NCBI GenBank assembly: GCA_021821785.1
Contig: JAKACD010000005.1
Span: 1-64,000 of the forward strand
Source: Thermoplasmata archaeon
GTDB taxonomy: Archaea > Thermoplasmatota > Thermoplasmata > Lutacidiplasmatales > UBA184
Direction of reading: 5' to 3'
Length of the DNA stretch: 64,000 nt
In this document: positions 38,018 through 47,222 of the stretch, in pieces
Layout: each line of letters begins with the position of its first letter
Numbering within the stretch: the stretch's first letter is position 1
Program-made: the position numbers and the translations under genes
Notes under the pieces: model-generated
The model's input: the letters and a program-made list of their open reading frames with translations, nothing else
Told to the model about the DNA's origin: nothing
Database searches by the model: none

Positions 38018-38722
38018 TCAACGGGCGAGTTGGATCAGATCGTTCGCCAGCGGCTCCGGCTTCGTTAGCATCGGCCAATGGCCGGTCTCAAGGATTGTGT
38101 GCGGGCCTACCAGCGCCCCCCATTTGCCGGCAACGATCTCGTCCACCGGGTCTCCGCTCAGCGAGCAGAACACGTACGCTTCCTTGACCGCGTCGTACTG
38201 GCTCGACAGCGTGATCGGGTCCTTGGCCATCCGAATCGGCCAGGGCGTCGCGAGAGCCAGCATCCGGCGGCGGCGGGGTCCTTGCAGATCCTTCCCGATC
38301 GTGTCGATGATCGTCTCGGTGAGCGGGACGCCCAGAGCGCCCTCCGGGACCGGTCCGAACTCCTTGGTCGGGTCAAATCCGGCCTGCGGTTCTCGCACCC
38401 GCTCCGGCCGGAACGAATCCACGTAGATCACCTTCCGCACCTTCGGGTGGGCACGGTCGGCGACGGCGGCAGCGACCTTGCCGGCGAAGCTGTGCCCGAC
38501 CAGCACTACCTCTTCCTCGAGTTCGCCGTACCGCATGAGATTCAGGACATCGTGGAACGCGGTTTCCATGCCGACGTCCGGGCCGGCCAGATGGACCCGT
38601 TCTCCCATGCCGGTGAGCGTGACGGGGTACGCCTCATGACCCGCTCTTTCGAGGTGGCGGGCCACGTCCTTCCACGCCCACGCTCCTAGCCACGCCCCTG
38701 GGATCAAGACGAAACGCGTCAT
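38018..38722 (-). CDS. alpha/beta hydrolase
   Basis: FVLIPGAWLGAWAWKDVARHLERAGHEAYPVTLTGMGER; VLVGHSFAGKVAAAVADR. Confidence 0.9.
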   Translation of the reverse strand: MTRFVLIPGAWLGAWAWKDVARHLERAGHEAYPVTLTGMGERVHLAGPDVGMETAFHDVLNLMRYGELEEEVVLVGHSFAGKVAAAVADRAHPKVRKVIYVDSFRPERVREPQAGFDPTKEFGPVPEGALGVPLTETIIDTIGKDLQGPRRRRMLALATPWPIRMAKDPITLSSQYDAVKEAYVFCSLSGDPVDEIVAGKWGALVGPHTILETGHWPMLTKPEPLANDLIQLAR

Positions 38723-38998
38723 CGTGCCGACGGGATTCTTCCCCTCGATTATACGCGACCGGGGAGGTCATGAAACACGTCCGGTCCGGCCGTTCCTCGG
38801 GCGGCCCTCGAGGCGCCTCTTGCTCCGTGTGGTCTTCGTGCCTCAACACCCCCTGGATCGAATCCCCGCGCCTCGACCGGGCGCCGTAGCCCCACGCCCT
38901 CGCGAGGTACGGTCATCGCGCCGGGCTCGCCGCCGCATCGGACAGGTCTTAGGCCCGCTGGGAATGGCTGTCTCGGGTTAGAGAGGCGAGCATCGAAG

Positions 38999-39205
38999 AT
39001 GGACCCGAATTGCCCCGAATGTGGCCCGCCGATGGCGGCCGGTAGCCTCGGCTCCATGTCCTTCCTGGGCGGAGCCCAGTGGTATGCGCATCGCTCTCTC
39101 CTCCCGCTGGACGGCGAGAAGATCTCCACCAAGCCGCCCGGCGGGATGATCTGACTCGACGGATTCCGTTGCCCGAACTGTCGCATCTTGGTACTCAAGC
39201 ACTGA
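38999..39205 (+). pseudogene. DUF6487-like zinc ribbon interrupted by an in-frame TGA
   Basis: MDPNCPECGPPMAAGSLGSMSFLGGAQWYAHRSLLPLDGEKISTKPPGGMI-TGA(39152)-LDGFRCPNCRILVLKH-TGA. Confidence 0.6.
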
Positions 39206-39222
39206 TCCCCTCCGACCCGGTC

Positions 39223-39236
39223 GTGGGCATGCCCAC
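39223..39236. repeat. perfect 14-bp palindrome GTGGGCATGCCCAC
   Basis: Direct reading; lies after the zinc-ribbon ORF. Confidence 0.7.
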
Positions 39237-39362
39237 CTGCGGGTAGCCCCGAAGGAGAGGGGGCCTCCGTCCCCGGCGGGTCGATGCCCGTTCTCTCGTT
39301 GGTACCGAAGGTCCGAAGGCAACGGGATTCCCTTATCTGCGGTCCGGGCCGGGTTGAGGGCA

Positions 39363-39994
39363 TGAACATCTTCGCCAGCTCCTCCTCCCCGGAGCGCTCG
39401 GCGCGGGCGCTCGACGACCGCCGGGTCCTCAAGATGGCGGTCGAGTCAGCCCAGCTGCTCTCGACGGCCATGCACCAGCGTGGCCTCGTCGCCCCCTACC
39501 GCCCAACCCATACGGCCCATCCCGCGGTAAAGTGGACCGGGACGTGCCAGGGCAACTTTCGCTGGGTCCTCCGCCACTTCGACGCGCTCACGTCCGAATA
39601 CACTCGACGCTTCGGCCGTCGCCACGCCTGCGCGCGCTGGTCGAGGACGTTCTGGGAAGCGCTCGACCAGATCCCGCCGGGCCGGCGGCAGACCTTCGTG
39701 AACCTCTCCGGCCACCCCCGAGTTGTGCCGGCCACGGAAGCCTACCGTCGGGGTCTCAGAGACAAATGGCGACTCTCGAAATACCCACCCCGCTGGACCC
39801 GCGCCCGGCCGCCCCGCTGGACCCGCGCGACGCGGCACGTTCGTCGCGCCGTCAACTCGTCTTCCGTTTCTTCTCGTTCTCAAGGATCCGCTGGAGCTCC
39901 CGAACGTTCGTCCTCAGATACACAAGGTCGGAGTGGAACAGCGCGACCCCCTTCTTCAGGCGGGAGAACTCGCCCGAGAACTTCGGGGAAGTGA
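39363..39994 (+). CDS. pyrimidine dimer glycosylase-like (Pyr_excise/phage-type) protein with abnormal C-terminus
   Basis: MNIFASSSSPERSARALDDRRVLKMAVESAQLLSTAMHQRG...YRPTHTAHPAVKWTGTCQGNFRWVLRHFDALTSEYTRRFGRRHAC. Confidence 0.65.
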
Positions 39995-40160
39995 GCAATC
40001 GTTCCAGCTCTCGGGCGTGCTTGCGTAGCGGATCGACTCGCAGGCGTACCCAGTCGGTGGGAGTGCGGAGCTTGGAGAACTCCCCGCGCAACCGTTCGAT
40101 CGATTTCCTCAGTTCGGGGACCCCGCCCTTGTACACCCGATCCACCATGCGCACCGTCAA
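39852..40160 (-). CDS. helical (coiled-coil) uncharacterised protein
   Basis: RVYKGGVPELRKSIERLRGEFSKLRTPTDWVRLRVDPLRKHARELERLL; overlaps the convergent ORF 39363..39994. Confidence 0.5.
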   Translation of the reverse strand: MTVRMVDRVYKGGVPELRKSIERLRGEFSKLRTPTDWVRLRVDPLRKHARELERLLTSPKFSGEFSRLKKGVALFHSDLVYLRTNVRELQRILENEKKRKTS

Positions 40161-40266
40161 ACGGGCATGGGAGTCGACCTTTTCTACTTACGCGAAGCCG
40201 GCCCCCGCTCGGCGGGGACCCCGCTGAGAGATGGTGTGGTACCAAGGCCGAGGCGGTCCGGTGTTC

Positions 40267-41262
40267 CTATTCCCGTGCGGGTCCTGCGCGACGTGCCCGG
40301 GGCGCCCGAAAGGTCGCGCCCAGCCACACCACGGCGCCCACGATCAGGGCGCCGCCGAAGTACTGTGCGGGCGTCAGCACTACGCCGAGGACAACGAATC
40401 CGGCAATCGCCGCGACGATCGGTTCCAGCGAACCGGCGAGCGCGGTCTCGGTGGCCCTCAGGTCCCGGAGCCCCCAGATATACAGTGTGTAGGCGAGCAG
40501 GGTCCCTCCCACGACGACGAAGAGGATGAGCCCGACCAAGAGGCCGTCGTGGGCGATCGACGTGGGCCAAGAGTAGCGGCTGAGGCCCCACGCGCCCAGG
40601 GGTGCCGTGACGACCCCTCCGAGCAGGAACCCCCAGGTCGTCACCCACGGCGCGCTCTCGGCGTGGACGAACCGACGCGAGCCGAGCAAGTAGTAGGCGC
40701 CGCTCGCCGCCGAGAGGAGACCGAAGGCAAGACCCAGCGGAGTCACCGCCACGGAGATCCCGTGGACGGTGAACGTCCCCACCAACAGTACCGTACCCAC
40801 CGTTACGAGGAAGAGCAGGGCCGCCCACTGAGCCGTCCATCGCAACGCGCCGGTCGCGAGCTCGAACACGGCCACGATCGGGAGCGTCAGGAACTGGAGG
40901 AGGGTCGCCGTGGTGACCCCCGTGTAGAAGATCGCTTCCAGATAGGTCGCCTGGGAACCGGCCAGGCCGAAAACCGCGAGGGAGGCGAAGGGGAGCGTCC
41001 ACGGCCGCGGCCACTTCGGCCGGAGGACCACGAAGAGGAGGAGCGAGGCGCCCAGCATCCGGATCGTGACAAGTCCCCATACCGGGAATCCCGACCCCTC
41101 AAAGATCACCTGAGCCGCGGTGCCCGAGAGTCCCCAGAGCGAAGAACCGGTGACCGCCGCGAGGAACCCGGCCCGCGACGCTTTCACACCCCTATCGGGC
41201 CGTCCGGCCTTATCACGGTATTTCCGGGGGAAGGTCCGGCCTTCCGATGGGGTCGGTCGCAT
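40267..41262 (-). CDS. EamA/DMT-family transporter
   Basis: Ten TM helices, EamA repeats; the N-terminal part of ORF 40267..42009 is antisense to the next gene. Confidence 0.88.
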   Translation of the reverse strand: MRPTPSEGRTFPRKYRDKAGRPDRGVKASRAGFLAAVTGSSLWGLSGTAAQVIFEGSGFPVWGLVTIRMLGASLLLFVVLRPKWPRPWTLPFASLAVFGLAGSQATYLEAIFYTGVTTATLLQFLTLPIVAVFELATGALRWTAQWAALLFLVTVGTVLLVGTFTVHGISVAVTPLGLAFGLLSAASGAYYLLGSRRFVHAESAPWVTTWGFLLGGVVTAPLGAWGLSRYSWPTSIAHDGLLVGLILFVVVGGTLLAYTLYIWGLRDLRATETALAGSLEPIVAAIAGFVVLGVVLTPAQYFGGALIVGAVVWLGATFRAPRARRAGPARE

Positions 41263-41442
41263 CCCGCCCGCGAGCCGCCTCGCTGGGCAACGTGGTTTCC
41301 TCGGCGTCTCCAAGCCCTTATATGCTAACTTTCCGACACCTGATATCGAAATGAAAGCGAATGCGGCACTCGCCCGTACCGAGGGCACGAGACCGAAGCG
41401 CGTGACGAACGAACTCCCCGATGCCCCGGGGGCGACGACCCA

Positions 41443-42012
41443 ATGATCCGCGTCGGTATCATCCTCGGTAGCACCCGGCCCGGCCGCCTCGGCGAGGCCG
41501 TGGCCCACTGGGTCTACGAACACGCCAAGACCCGCACGGACGCGGAGTTCGAGATCGTCGACCTCAAGGACTATCACCTTTCCCTGCTCGACGAGCCGAT
41601 CCCCGCCTCCGCCGGCCAGTATTCCCAGGAGCACACCAAGACCTGGGCGAAGAAGATCGCCTCGCTCGATGCGTTCGTGTTCGTCACTCCGGAGTACAAC
41701 CACAGCACTTCGGGCGCGCTCAAGAACGCGATCGACTTCGTGTACGCGGAGTGGAACAACAAGGCGGCCGGCTTCGTTAGCTACGGGAGCGCGGGCGGGG
41801 TCCGCGCGGTGGAGCATCTTCGCCTGATCATGGCCGAGGTCCAGGTCGCGGACGTGCGGGCCCAGGTAGCGTTCTCTCTCTTCACGGAGTTCGAGAACTA
41901 CCGCACGTTCCGGCCCGACCCGTCGAAGGTCCAGTCGCTCACCACGATGCTGGACCAGCTGGTCGCCTGGGGCACCGCGCTGAAGACGGTGCGAGCCGCG
42001 AAGGCGCACTAG
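41443..42012 (+). CDS. NADPH-dependent FMN reductase
   Basis: IRVGIILGSTRPGRLGEAVAHWV...FVFVTPEYNHSTSGALKNAIDF. Confidence 0.93.
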   Translation: MIRVGIILGSTRPGRLGEAVAHWVYEHAKTRTDAEFEIVDLKDYHLSLLDEPIPASAGQYSQEHTKTWAKKIASLDAFVFVTPEYNHSTSGALKNAIDFVYAEWNNKAAGFVSYGSAGGVRAVEHLRLIMAEVQVADVRAQVAFSLFTEFENYRTFRPDPSKVQSLTTMLDQLVAWGTALKTVRAAKAH

Positions 42013-42154
42013 GTCGCTCTCGACCCAGCCGCGCCCCGCCTGAACCTCTTCCGCCTTCTCCCTCGCGCGACGGACAGGTTGGTCCGCACGGGGCTCTCAT
42101 CGAGCGCGCTTGGGGGAAGAGCCGTTATCTCTGCGGGAGCCAGTGGTAAAGCCG

Positions 42155-42928
42155 ATGGAGTCGAAGAGGCGCCCCGCGCCGAAGCGACCTCCGCGGTCGA
42201 CCGGTAAGGCCCGCGGGAAGGGGACGGAGCTCTCCCCCGCCGAAGCCTCGCCGGGACTCCCGGAACTTCCGCTCATGGAGATCGATGTCGACGCCGGCCC
42301 CTCCACCCACTGGATCCGTGAGGTGATCGACCGCTGGCACCTTCGGGTCCGCATCGACGTCTGCCGGTCCACGGGCGCGGACGGCTCCTCGCTCCTGCAG
42401 GTCGTCGAGCTCATGGGCAACCCGGGCGATCTCGGCGCCGCGGAACGATTCCTCCGCCACCGTGGCGACATCCAGTCGCTCACGGTCATGTCGCCCTCTC
42501 CGTCCCGCCGCTTCGTGCGTGCGGTGATGGCGTTGCCCGACGCCTGCCGACGCGTATTCGAGGTCGGGGCGATCTGCGGCAACTGCAAGTTCGCGCCGAC
42601 GTCGCGGCCGAACAGCCCGGCCGCGCGATGGACCCTGGTCGTCCCCCGTACGCCCGACTCGCTGCGCGCGGTGGCGCGCGCCCAGTCGGGCCCGAGCAGC
42701 CCTCCGGCGCCGATCCTTCGGATGCGGCGTTTCGTACCTCCCCGGACCCTCACCCCCCGGCAGACGGCCGCGCTCGAGACCGCGTATCGTCTCGGCTTCT
42801 ACGCGTTCCCCCGCCGTTCGAACCTCCGGGAGATCTCTCGTATTCTCGGAGTGAGCCGATCCACGACCGCCGAGCTCCTGCGTCGGGCCGAGGGCAAGAT
42901 GCTCGCCCAGCAGATCGGCGAGACCTGA
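42155..42928 (+). CDS. bacterio-opsin activator-type HTH_10 transcriptional regulator
   Basis: LTPRQTAALETAYRLGFYAFPRRSNLREISRILGVSRSTTAELLRRAEGK; internal CRRVFEVGAICGNC; paralogue of 16155..16940. Confidence 0.87.
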   Translation: MESKRRPAPKRPPRSTGKARGKGTELSPAEASPGLPELPLMEIDVDAGPSTHWIREVIDRWHLRVRIDVCRSTGADGSSLLQVVELMGNPGDLGAAERFLRHRGDIQSLTVMSPSPSRRFVRAVMALPDACRRVFEVGAICGNCKFAPTSRPNSPAARWTLVVPRTPDSLRAVARAQSGPSSPPAPILRMRRFVPPRTLTPRQTAALETAYRLGFYAFPRRSNLREISRILGVSRSTTAELLRRAEGKMLAQQIGET

Positions 42929-42976
42929 CACTCCTGGGCCGCCGCGCTGCGACATCGCGCCGGTCGTGAACGGGGG

Positions 42977-43867
42977 CTAGCGGCTCCGTCGCTTCGACTT
43001 CTTCGCGAAGCCGCTCACCGCGGCCCGATTCTCGTCGCTCCCCCGAAGGGGCTCCGCGAGATCCTGCTCGAGCTGTAGCCCATCGACGAGCGCCAGATCG
43101 AGACCTCGGCGGATCGACTCCCGCGCGTGGCGAACCGCCCGGGGCGGATGTGTGGCGATCCGGGTCGCAACCGCGAACGCCTCGGACCTCAGACGGTCGA
43201 GGGGCACGATCCGGTTGATGAGCCCGATCTCGTAGGCCCGCGCGGCGGGGATCGGCTCTCCGGTCAGGATCATCTCGAGGGCGAGGTTCGGCGCGATCGC
43301 TCGGGGCAGCCGCTGCGTGCCGCCCTGACCGGGGATGATGCCCCACCGGACCTCGGGGAGACCGAAGATCGCGTTCGGACTGGCCAGGCGTACATCGCAT
43401 GCGAGGGCGAGCTCGAGTCCAAGACCGAGACAGTAGCCGTTGATCGCCGCGACGACCGGCTTACCTGTGTCGAGATTGCGGGTAAGGCCCCCGATGCCCG
43501 GCTCGCGGGCCCAGCGCGCCCGCCGCTCGCCCGGCTGGGATTCCGCGTAGAACTCCGAAAGGTGCTTGAGGTCGATCCCGGCCGAGAAGGCCCGGTCGCC
43601 CGCCCCGGTGAGGAGGCCCACCCGCAGCCGGTCATCCTCCCGGAGCCGCTTCCAGGCTGCGAGCAGCTGCGCGTGCGAGGCGGGGTCGATCGCGTTGAGC
43701 GCCTCGGGACGGTCGAGTGTGATGGTCAGTACCGGTCCTCGCGCGCGTACTCGCACCGGCACGGGGCTCGCGAGCGGCCCGGGGTTCTTGTGATTATCCC
43801 CGTGTCCGGTCCCGGGTCTCGAGCCCAGGGGCCCGAACGACCCGGTCAGGGGAGGGTCCACCCGCAC
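42977..43867 (-). CDS. enoyl-CoA hydratase/isomerase family protein
   Basis: VLTITLDRPEALNAID...AGDRAFSAGIDLKHL...AAINGYCLGLGLELALACD; start uncertain (about 43760-43867). Confidence 0.9.
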   Translation of the reverse strand: MRVDPPLTGSFGPLGSRPGTGHGDNHKNPGPLASPVPVRVRARGPVLTITLDRPEALNAIDPASHAQLLAAWKRLREDDRLRVGLLTGAGDRAFSAGIDLKHLSEFYAESQPGERRARWAREPGIGGLTRNLDTGKPVVAAINGYCLGLGLELALACDVRLASPNAIFGLPEVRWGIIPGQGGTQRLPRAIAPNLALEMILTGEPIPAARAYEIGLINRIVPLDRLRSEAFAVATRIATHPPRAVRHARESIRRGLDLALVDGLQLEQDLAEPLRGSDENRAAVSGFAKKSKRRSR

Positions 43868-44005
43868 CGGTCAGGCCGGGACTAGAAAATAATCCGGCGC
43901 TGGCGCGCCCCGACTTTCGGCGCCTCGGGGAGGGCTCACGGGAATCCCTTACAGGTACGGGGGAATGGACTTCGCGGCTCTTCCTGATAGCGCCGCGAGG
44001 GAGTC

Positions 44006-45118
44006 TTGTCGGCGCGCACCCGTCCCACCGCGGTCCGAGAGTCGGAGGACGAGGCAGCGGCCGACCCAATCACCCCGCTCGAGCCGGAGTCCGCCACGTT
44101 CCACGACGTTCTCCTCGAGCGGTCCGGGGGCATCGCCCGCATCACGCTGAACCGGCCGGAGGCGTACAACGCCTACAGCACACGCACACTCCGCGAGCTC
44201 GCCCGAGCGACGTGGGAAGCGGCGGTCGACGACCACGTCGGGGTCATCGTCCTTACCGGGGCCGGGACCCGCGCCTTCTGCACCGGCGGCGACGTGAAGG
44301 AGTATGCCCGTCGGTTCCTCAAGCGACCGCACGACTACTGGAAGTACATGGCCGTCTTCCGAGAGGCGGTCGAAGCGCTCCTGCGGTGCGGGAAGCCCGT
44401 GATCGCGCGCCTCAACGGGATGGCCGTTGGGGGCGGCAACGAACTCCACCTCGCCTGCGACATGTCCGTGGCCGCGTCCCACATCTACATCGGCCAAGTC
44501 GGGGTCGGCGTCGGCTCGGTCGCTGCCGGCGGGGCGACCCAGTGGCTTCCGCTCGTCGTCGGGGACCGCAGGGCCCGCCAGATGCTGTTCCTGAACGAGC
44601 GGATCCCCGCCGCCCGCGCGGAGGAGTGGGGGCTCGTGACCGCCACGGCACCCTCGGTCGTTCGAAACGGAGAGTGGGTGGCCTCCCCGACTGCGGAGGA
44701 GATCGGCTGGGCCCAGAAGGAGGAGCGAGGGTATCGCATCGACCTTCGGAAGCTCGACGATGCCGTCGACGGCCTCGCGAAGCGCCTTCTCGGAATGTTC
44801 CCCGAGTGCCTCCGGTACACGAAGGCCCAGACCAATTACTGGAAGGAGCTCGTCTGGAACCAGACGGTCCCGCATGCCCAGGAGTGGCTCGCGCTCCACT
44901 TCGCCACCGCCGAGCCGTTCGAAGGGATGCACGCGTTCGTCGACAAGCGGCCGGCCCGGGTCGCTGAGCTCCGCCAGCGGATCGCCAAGGACGGCAGCGG
45001 CGACTACCTCCACGGCAGTCCATCGCGATCGTGCGGCAGCTGCGGCGAGACCGGGCTCGCCGAGCAGTTCCGGTACTGCGGCCGCTGCGGTTCTCCGTTG
45101 GCCCCCGAGGGCGGCTAA
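44006..45118 (+). CDS. oah: 6-oxocyclohex-1-ene-1-carbonyl-CoA hydrolase-like (Oah/BamA) with C-terminal zinc ribbon
   Basis: Crotonase fold with GGGNELHLACD and GSVAAGGATQWLPLVVGDRRARQMLFLNERIPAARAEEWGLV; CGSCGETGLAEQFRYCGRCGSPL at the C-terminus. Confidence 0.85.
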   Translation: MSARTRPTAVRESEDEAAADPITPLEPESATFHDVLLERSGGIARITLNRPEAYNAYSTRTLRELARATWEAAVDDHVGVIVLTGAGTRAFCTGGDVKEYARRFLKRPHDYWKYMAVFREAVEALLRCGKPVIARLNGMAVGGGNELHLACDMSVAASHIYIGQVGVGVGSVAAGGATQWLPLVVGDRRARQMLFLNERIPAARAEEWGLVTATAPSVVRNGEWVASPTAEEIGWAQKEERGYRIDLRKLDDAVDGLAKRLLGMFPECLRYTKAQTNYWKELVWNQTVPHAQEWLALHFATAEPFEGMHAFVDKRPARVAELRQRIAKDGSGDYLHGSPSRSCGSCGETGLAEQFRYCGRCGSPLAPEGG

Positions 45119-45159
45119 CGGCGTCGGGCCGGTAGGGGTCGGAAGGAGGTCTTGGGTCG

Positions 45160-46437
45160 ATGGCAGCAGCGAAACCCGAGCCCGCATTCCTCACGACCGC
45201 GCGCGACCGCCAGCGCGAGATGGTGGAGCAGTACTACTCGGATCTCGCGAGCGCCGGCGGTCCGAAGCGGCCCGTCGCGTACATGCTCGTGGGCGGGAAC
45301 CTCACCGAGATCGTACGGTCGTTCGGCTTCGAGGTCGTCTTCCCGGAGATCGTCGCGCTGAACTGCGCGATCAAGCACGTTTCGCTCCCCAACATCCTGC
45401 ATGCCGAATCCCAGGGGTACGGGCTCGACGTCTGCGGCTATGTGAAGAACGACCTCGGGCTCCAGGAGCTCGGGGGCCAGACCCCGTTCGGCCGGATCCC
45501 GCCGCCCGACCTGCTCGTCTGTAGCTTCTCGGGCTGCTATGTCTACGTGAAGTGGTGGGAGGCGCTCGCCGAGAAGTACGGCTGTCCCCTGTTCATGCTG
45601 GACGTCCCGTACATGCGGGACGCCGAGCCCCAGGCCGAGGACATCCAGTACCTCGTCACCCAGCTGAACGAGTTCATCGCGCTCCTCGAGAAGATCACGG
45701 GCCGTTCGTTCGACCTGGCCGAGCTGCGCAAGACCCTCGCGCGCTCCCGGAAGGCCGAACAGGGGTGGGTCGACTACCTCGCCTCCGGTAAGCATCGACC
45801 GTCGCCGATCGAGGCGTACTTCGAGGCGGTGTTCTACATGTTCCCGATCAACGTCCTGCGCGGGACCGACGTCGCGGCCGACTTCTACGCCACGGTGAAC
45901 GAGGAGGTGCGGGCGCGGATCGCGGAGGGGCACTACCCCGTCCCGGAAGAGAAGTTCCGTCTCGTCGTCGAGGGGGTGCCCCCGTACCCGAGCTACCGGA
46001 CCTTCTGGGACTTCTTCCGCAAGTGGGGGGCGGTCTCGGTCGCCGCTACCTACCCGAAGGTGGGGGGACTGTTCGACCGGGGCTTCCTGCACGACCCGGC
46101 GCGGCCGCTCGAAAGCATCGCCGAGTACTCCCTCGGCGCCTACGTCAACCAGTCCTGGCCGCTACGTCGCCAGATCATCGGGGAGTACATCCGCGACTTC
46201 GAGGCCGATGCCGTGCTCATTCACGGGATCAAGTCGTGCCGATCGTTCACGGCCGGTCAGGGCGACCTGCGTGACCGGCTGATCCACGACCACGGGATCC
46301 CCACCCTGTACATCGAGTCGGACCACGAGGACCCCCGCTACTTCGCCCCGGCGCAGATCAAGAACCGGATGGACGCGTTCTTCGAGTCGCTCGACCGACG
46401 CCGCGGGTCCGTCCCGCTCCCGGTGGTGAACGCATGA
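45160..46437 (+). CDS. bcrB: benzoyl-CoA reductase subunit B-like
   Basis: HgdB/BcrB family: YMLVGGNLTEIVRSFGFEVVFPEIVALNCAIKH...DVCGYVKNDLG...CSFSGCYVYVKWWEALAEKYG. Confidence 0.87.
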   Translation: MAAAKPEPAFLTTARDRQREMVEQYYSDLASAGGPKRPVAYMLVGGNLTEIVRSFGFEVVFPEIVALNCAIKHVSLPNILHAESQGYGLDVCGYVKNDLGLQELGGQTPFGRIPPPDLLVCSFSGCYVYVKWWEALAEKYGCPLFMLDVPYMRDAEPQAEDIQYLVTQLNEFIALLEKITGRSFDLAELRKTLARSRKAEQGWVDYLASGKHRPSPIEAYFEAVFYMFPINVLRGTDVAADFYATVNEEVRARIAEGHYPVPEEKFRLVVEGVPPYPSYRTFWDFFRKWGAVSVAATYPKVGGLFDRGFLHDPARPLESIAEYSLGAYVNQSWPLRRQIIGEYIRDFEADAVLIHGIKSCRSFTAGQGDLRDRLIHDHGIPTLYIESDHEDPRYFAPAQIKNRMDAFFESLDRRRGSVPLPVVNA

Positions 46438-47222
46438 CGCTGGTCGCCGGGGTCGACATCGGCTCGACGACGGCGAAGTGCGCCCTCCTCGAGGCCGGCG
46501 AGGTCGTGGGAAAGTCGCTCGCCCCTGTCGGCGTCGAGCTCGTCAAGGACGCGGAGCGGGCCCTCGAGCAGGCGCTCGCCGAAGCCGGTCGCGAGCGGCG
46601 CGAGGTGGCGGTGGTGACCGGGACCGGCTACGGCCGCTTCAAGGTGAAGTTCGGGCAGTTTGCGGTGACGGAGATCGGGTGCCACGCGAAGGGGGCCCAC
46701 TACCTGTTCCCGGCCACCCACCTGGTGCTCGACATCGGGGGCCAGGACACGAAGGCGATCAAGGTCGACGCGCAGGGCGAGGTGGTCGACTTCGCGATGA
46801 ACGACAAGTGCGCGGCGGGAACGGGGCGGTTCCTCGACGTCTGCGCCGCGGCGCTCGGCTACGACGTGAGCGAGATCGGGACCCTCTCGCAGGGCGCGCG
46901 TCGCCCGGTGAAGGTCACGAACACCTGCACGGTGTTCGCCGAGTCGGAGGTCACCTCCTACGTGGCCCGCGGCAAGGACCCGCGCGACATCCTGGCGGGG
47001 CTCTACGCGGGGATCGTCAGCCGATCGCTCTCGCTGATGCAGCGGGTCGGGGTCGAGCCCGAGGTCACCTTCACCGGCGGGGTCTCGAAGAACGAGGGGA
47101 TGGTGCGGACCCTCGAGCAGCGGCTCGGCTTCAAGGTGAACGTGAGTCCGCTCTCCCAGTACGTCGGGGCGATCGGAGCGGCCCTCTACGGGCTCGAGCG
47201 CACGGAGGGCACCAGCGCATGA
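46434..47222 (+). CDS. benzoyl-CoA reductase activase ATPase subunit (BcrA/BcrD family)
   Basis: AGVDIGSTTAKCALLE, LDIGGQDTKAIKV, NDKCAAGTGRFLDVCA; ATGA overlap with the previous gene. Confidence 0.9.
   Translation: MTLVAGVDIGSTTAKCALLEAGEVVGKSLAPVGVELVKDAERALEQALAEAGRERREVAVVTGTGYGRFKVKFGQFAVTEIGCHAKGAHYLFPATHLVLDIGGQDTKAIKVDAQGEVVDFAMNDKCAAGTGRFLDVCAAALGYDVSEIGTLSQGARRPVKVTNTCTVFAESEVTSYVARGKDPRDILAGLYAGIVSRSLSLMQRVGVEPEVTFTGGVSKNEGMVRTLEQRLGFKVNVSPLSQYVGAIGAALYGLERTEGTSA

Noticed and set aside
38999-39205. Selenocysteine insertion at the in-frame TGA
   Set aside because: No selenium machinery or SECIS was identified in the window. A mutation or sequencing error is the simpler explanation, so kept only as one option.
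41263-42009. N-terminal extension of ORF 40267..42009
   Set aside because: Antisense to the FMN reductase gene; DMT homology starts near 41262 or later.
46478-47218. N-terminal half of ORF 46478..48037
   Set aside because: Out-of-frame with the genuine activase gene 46434..47222. Only the part from ATG 47219 looks real.
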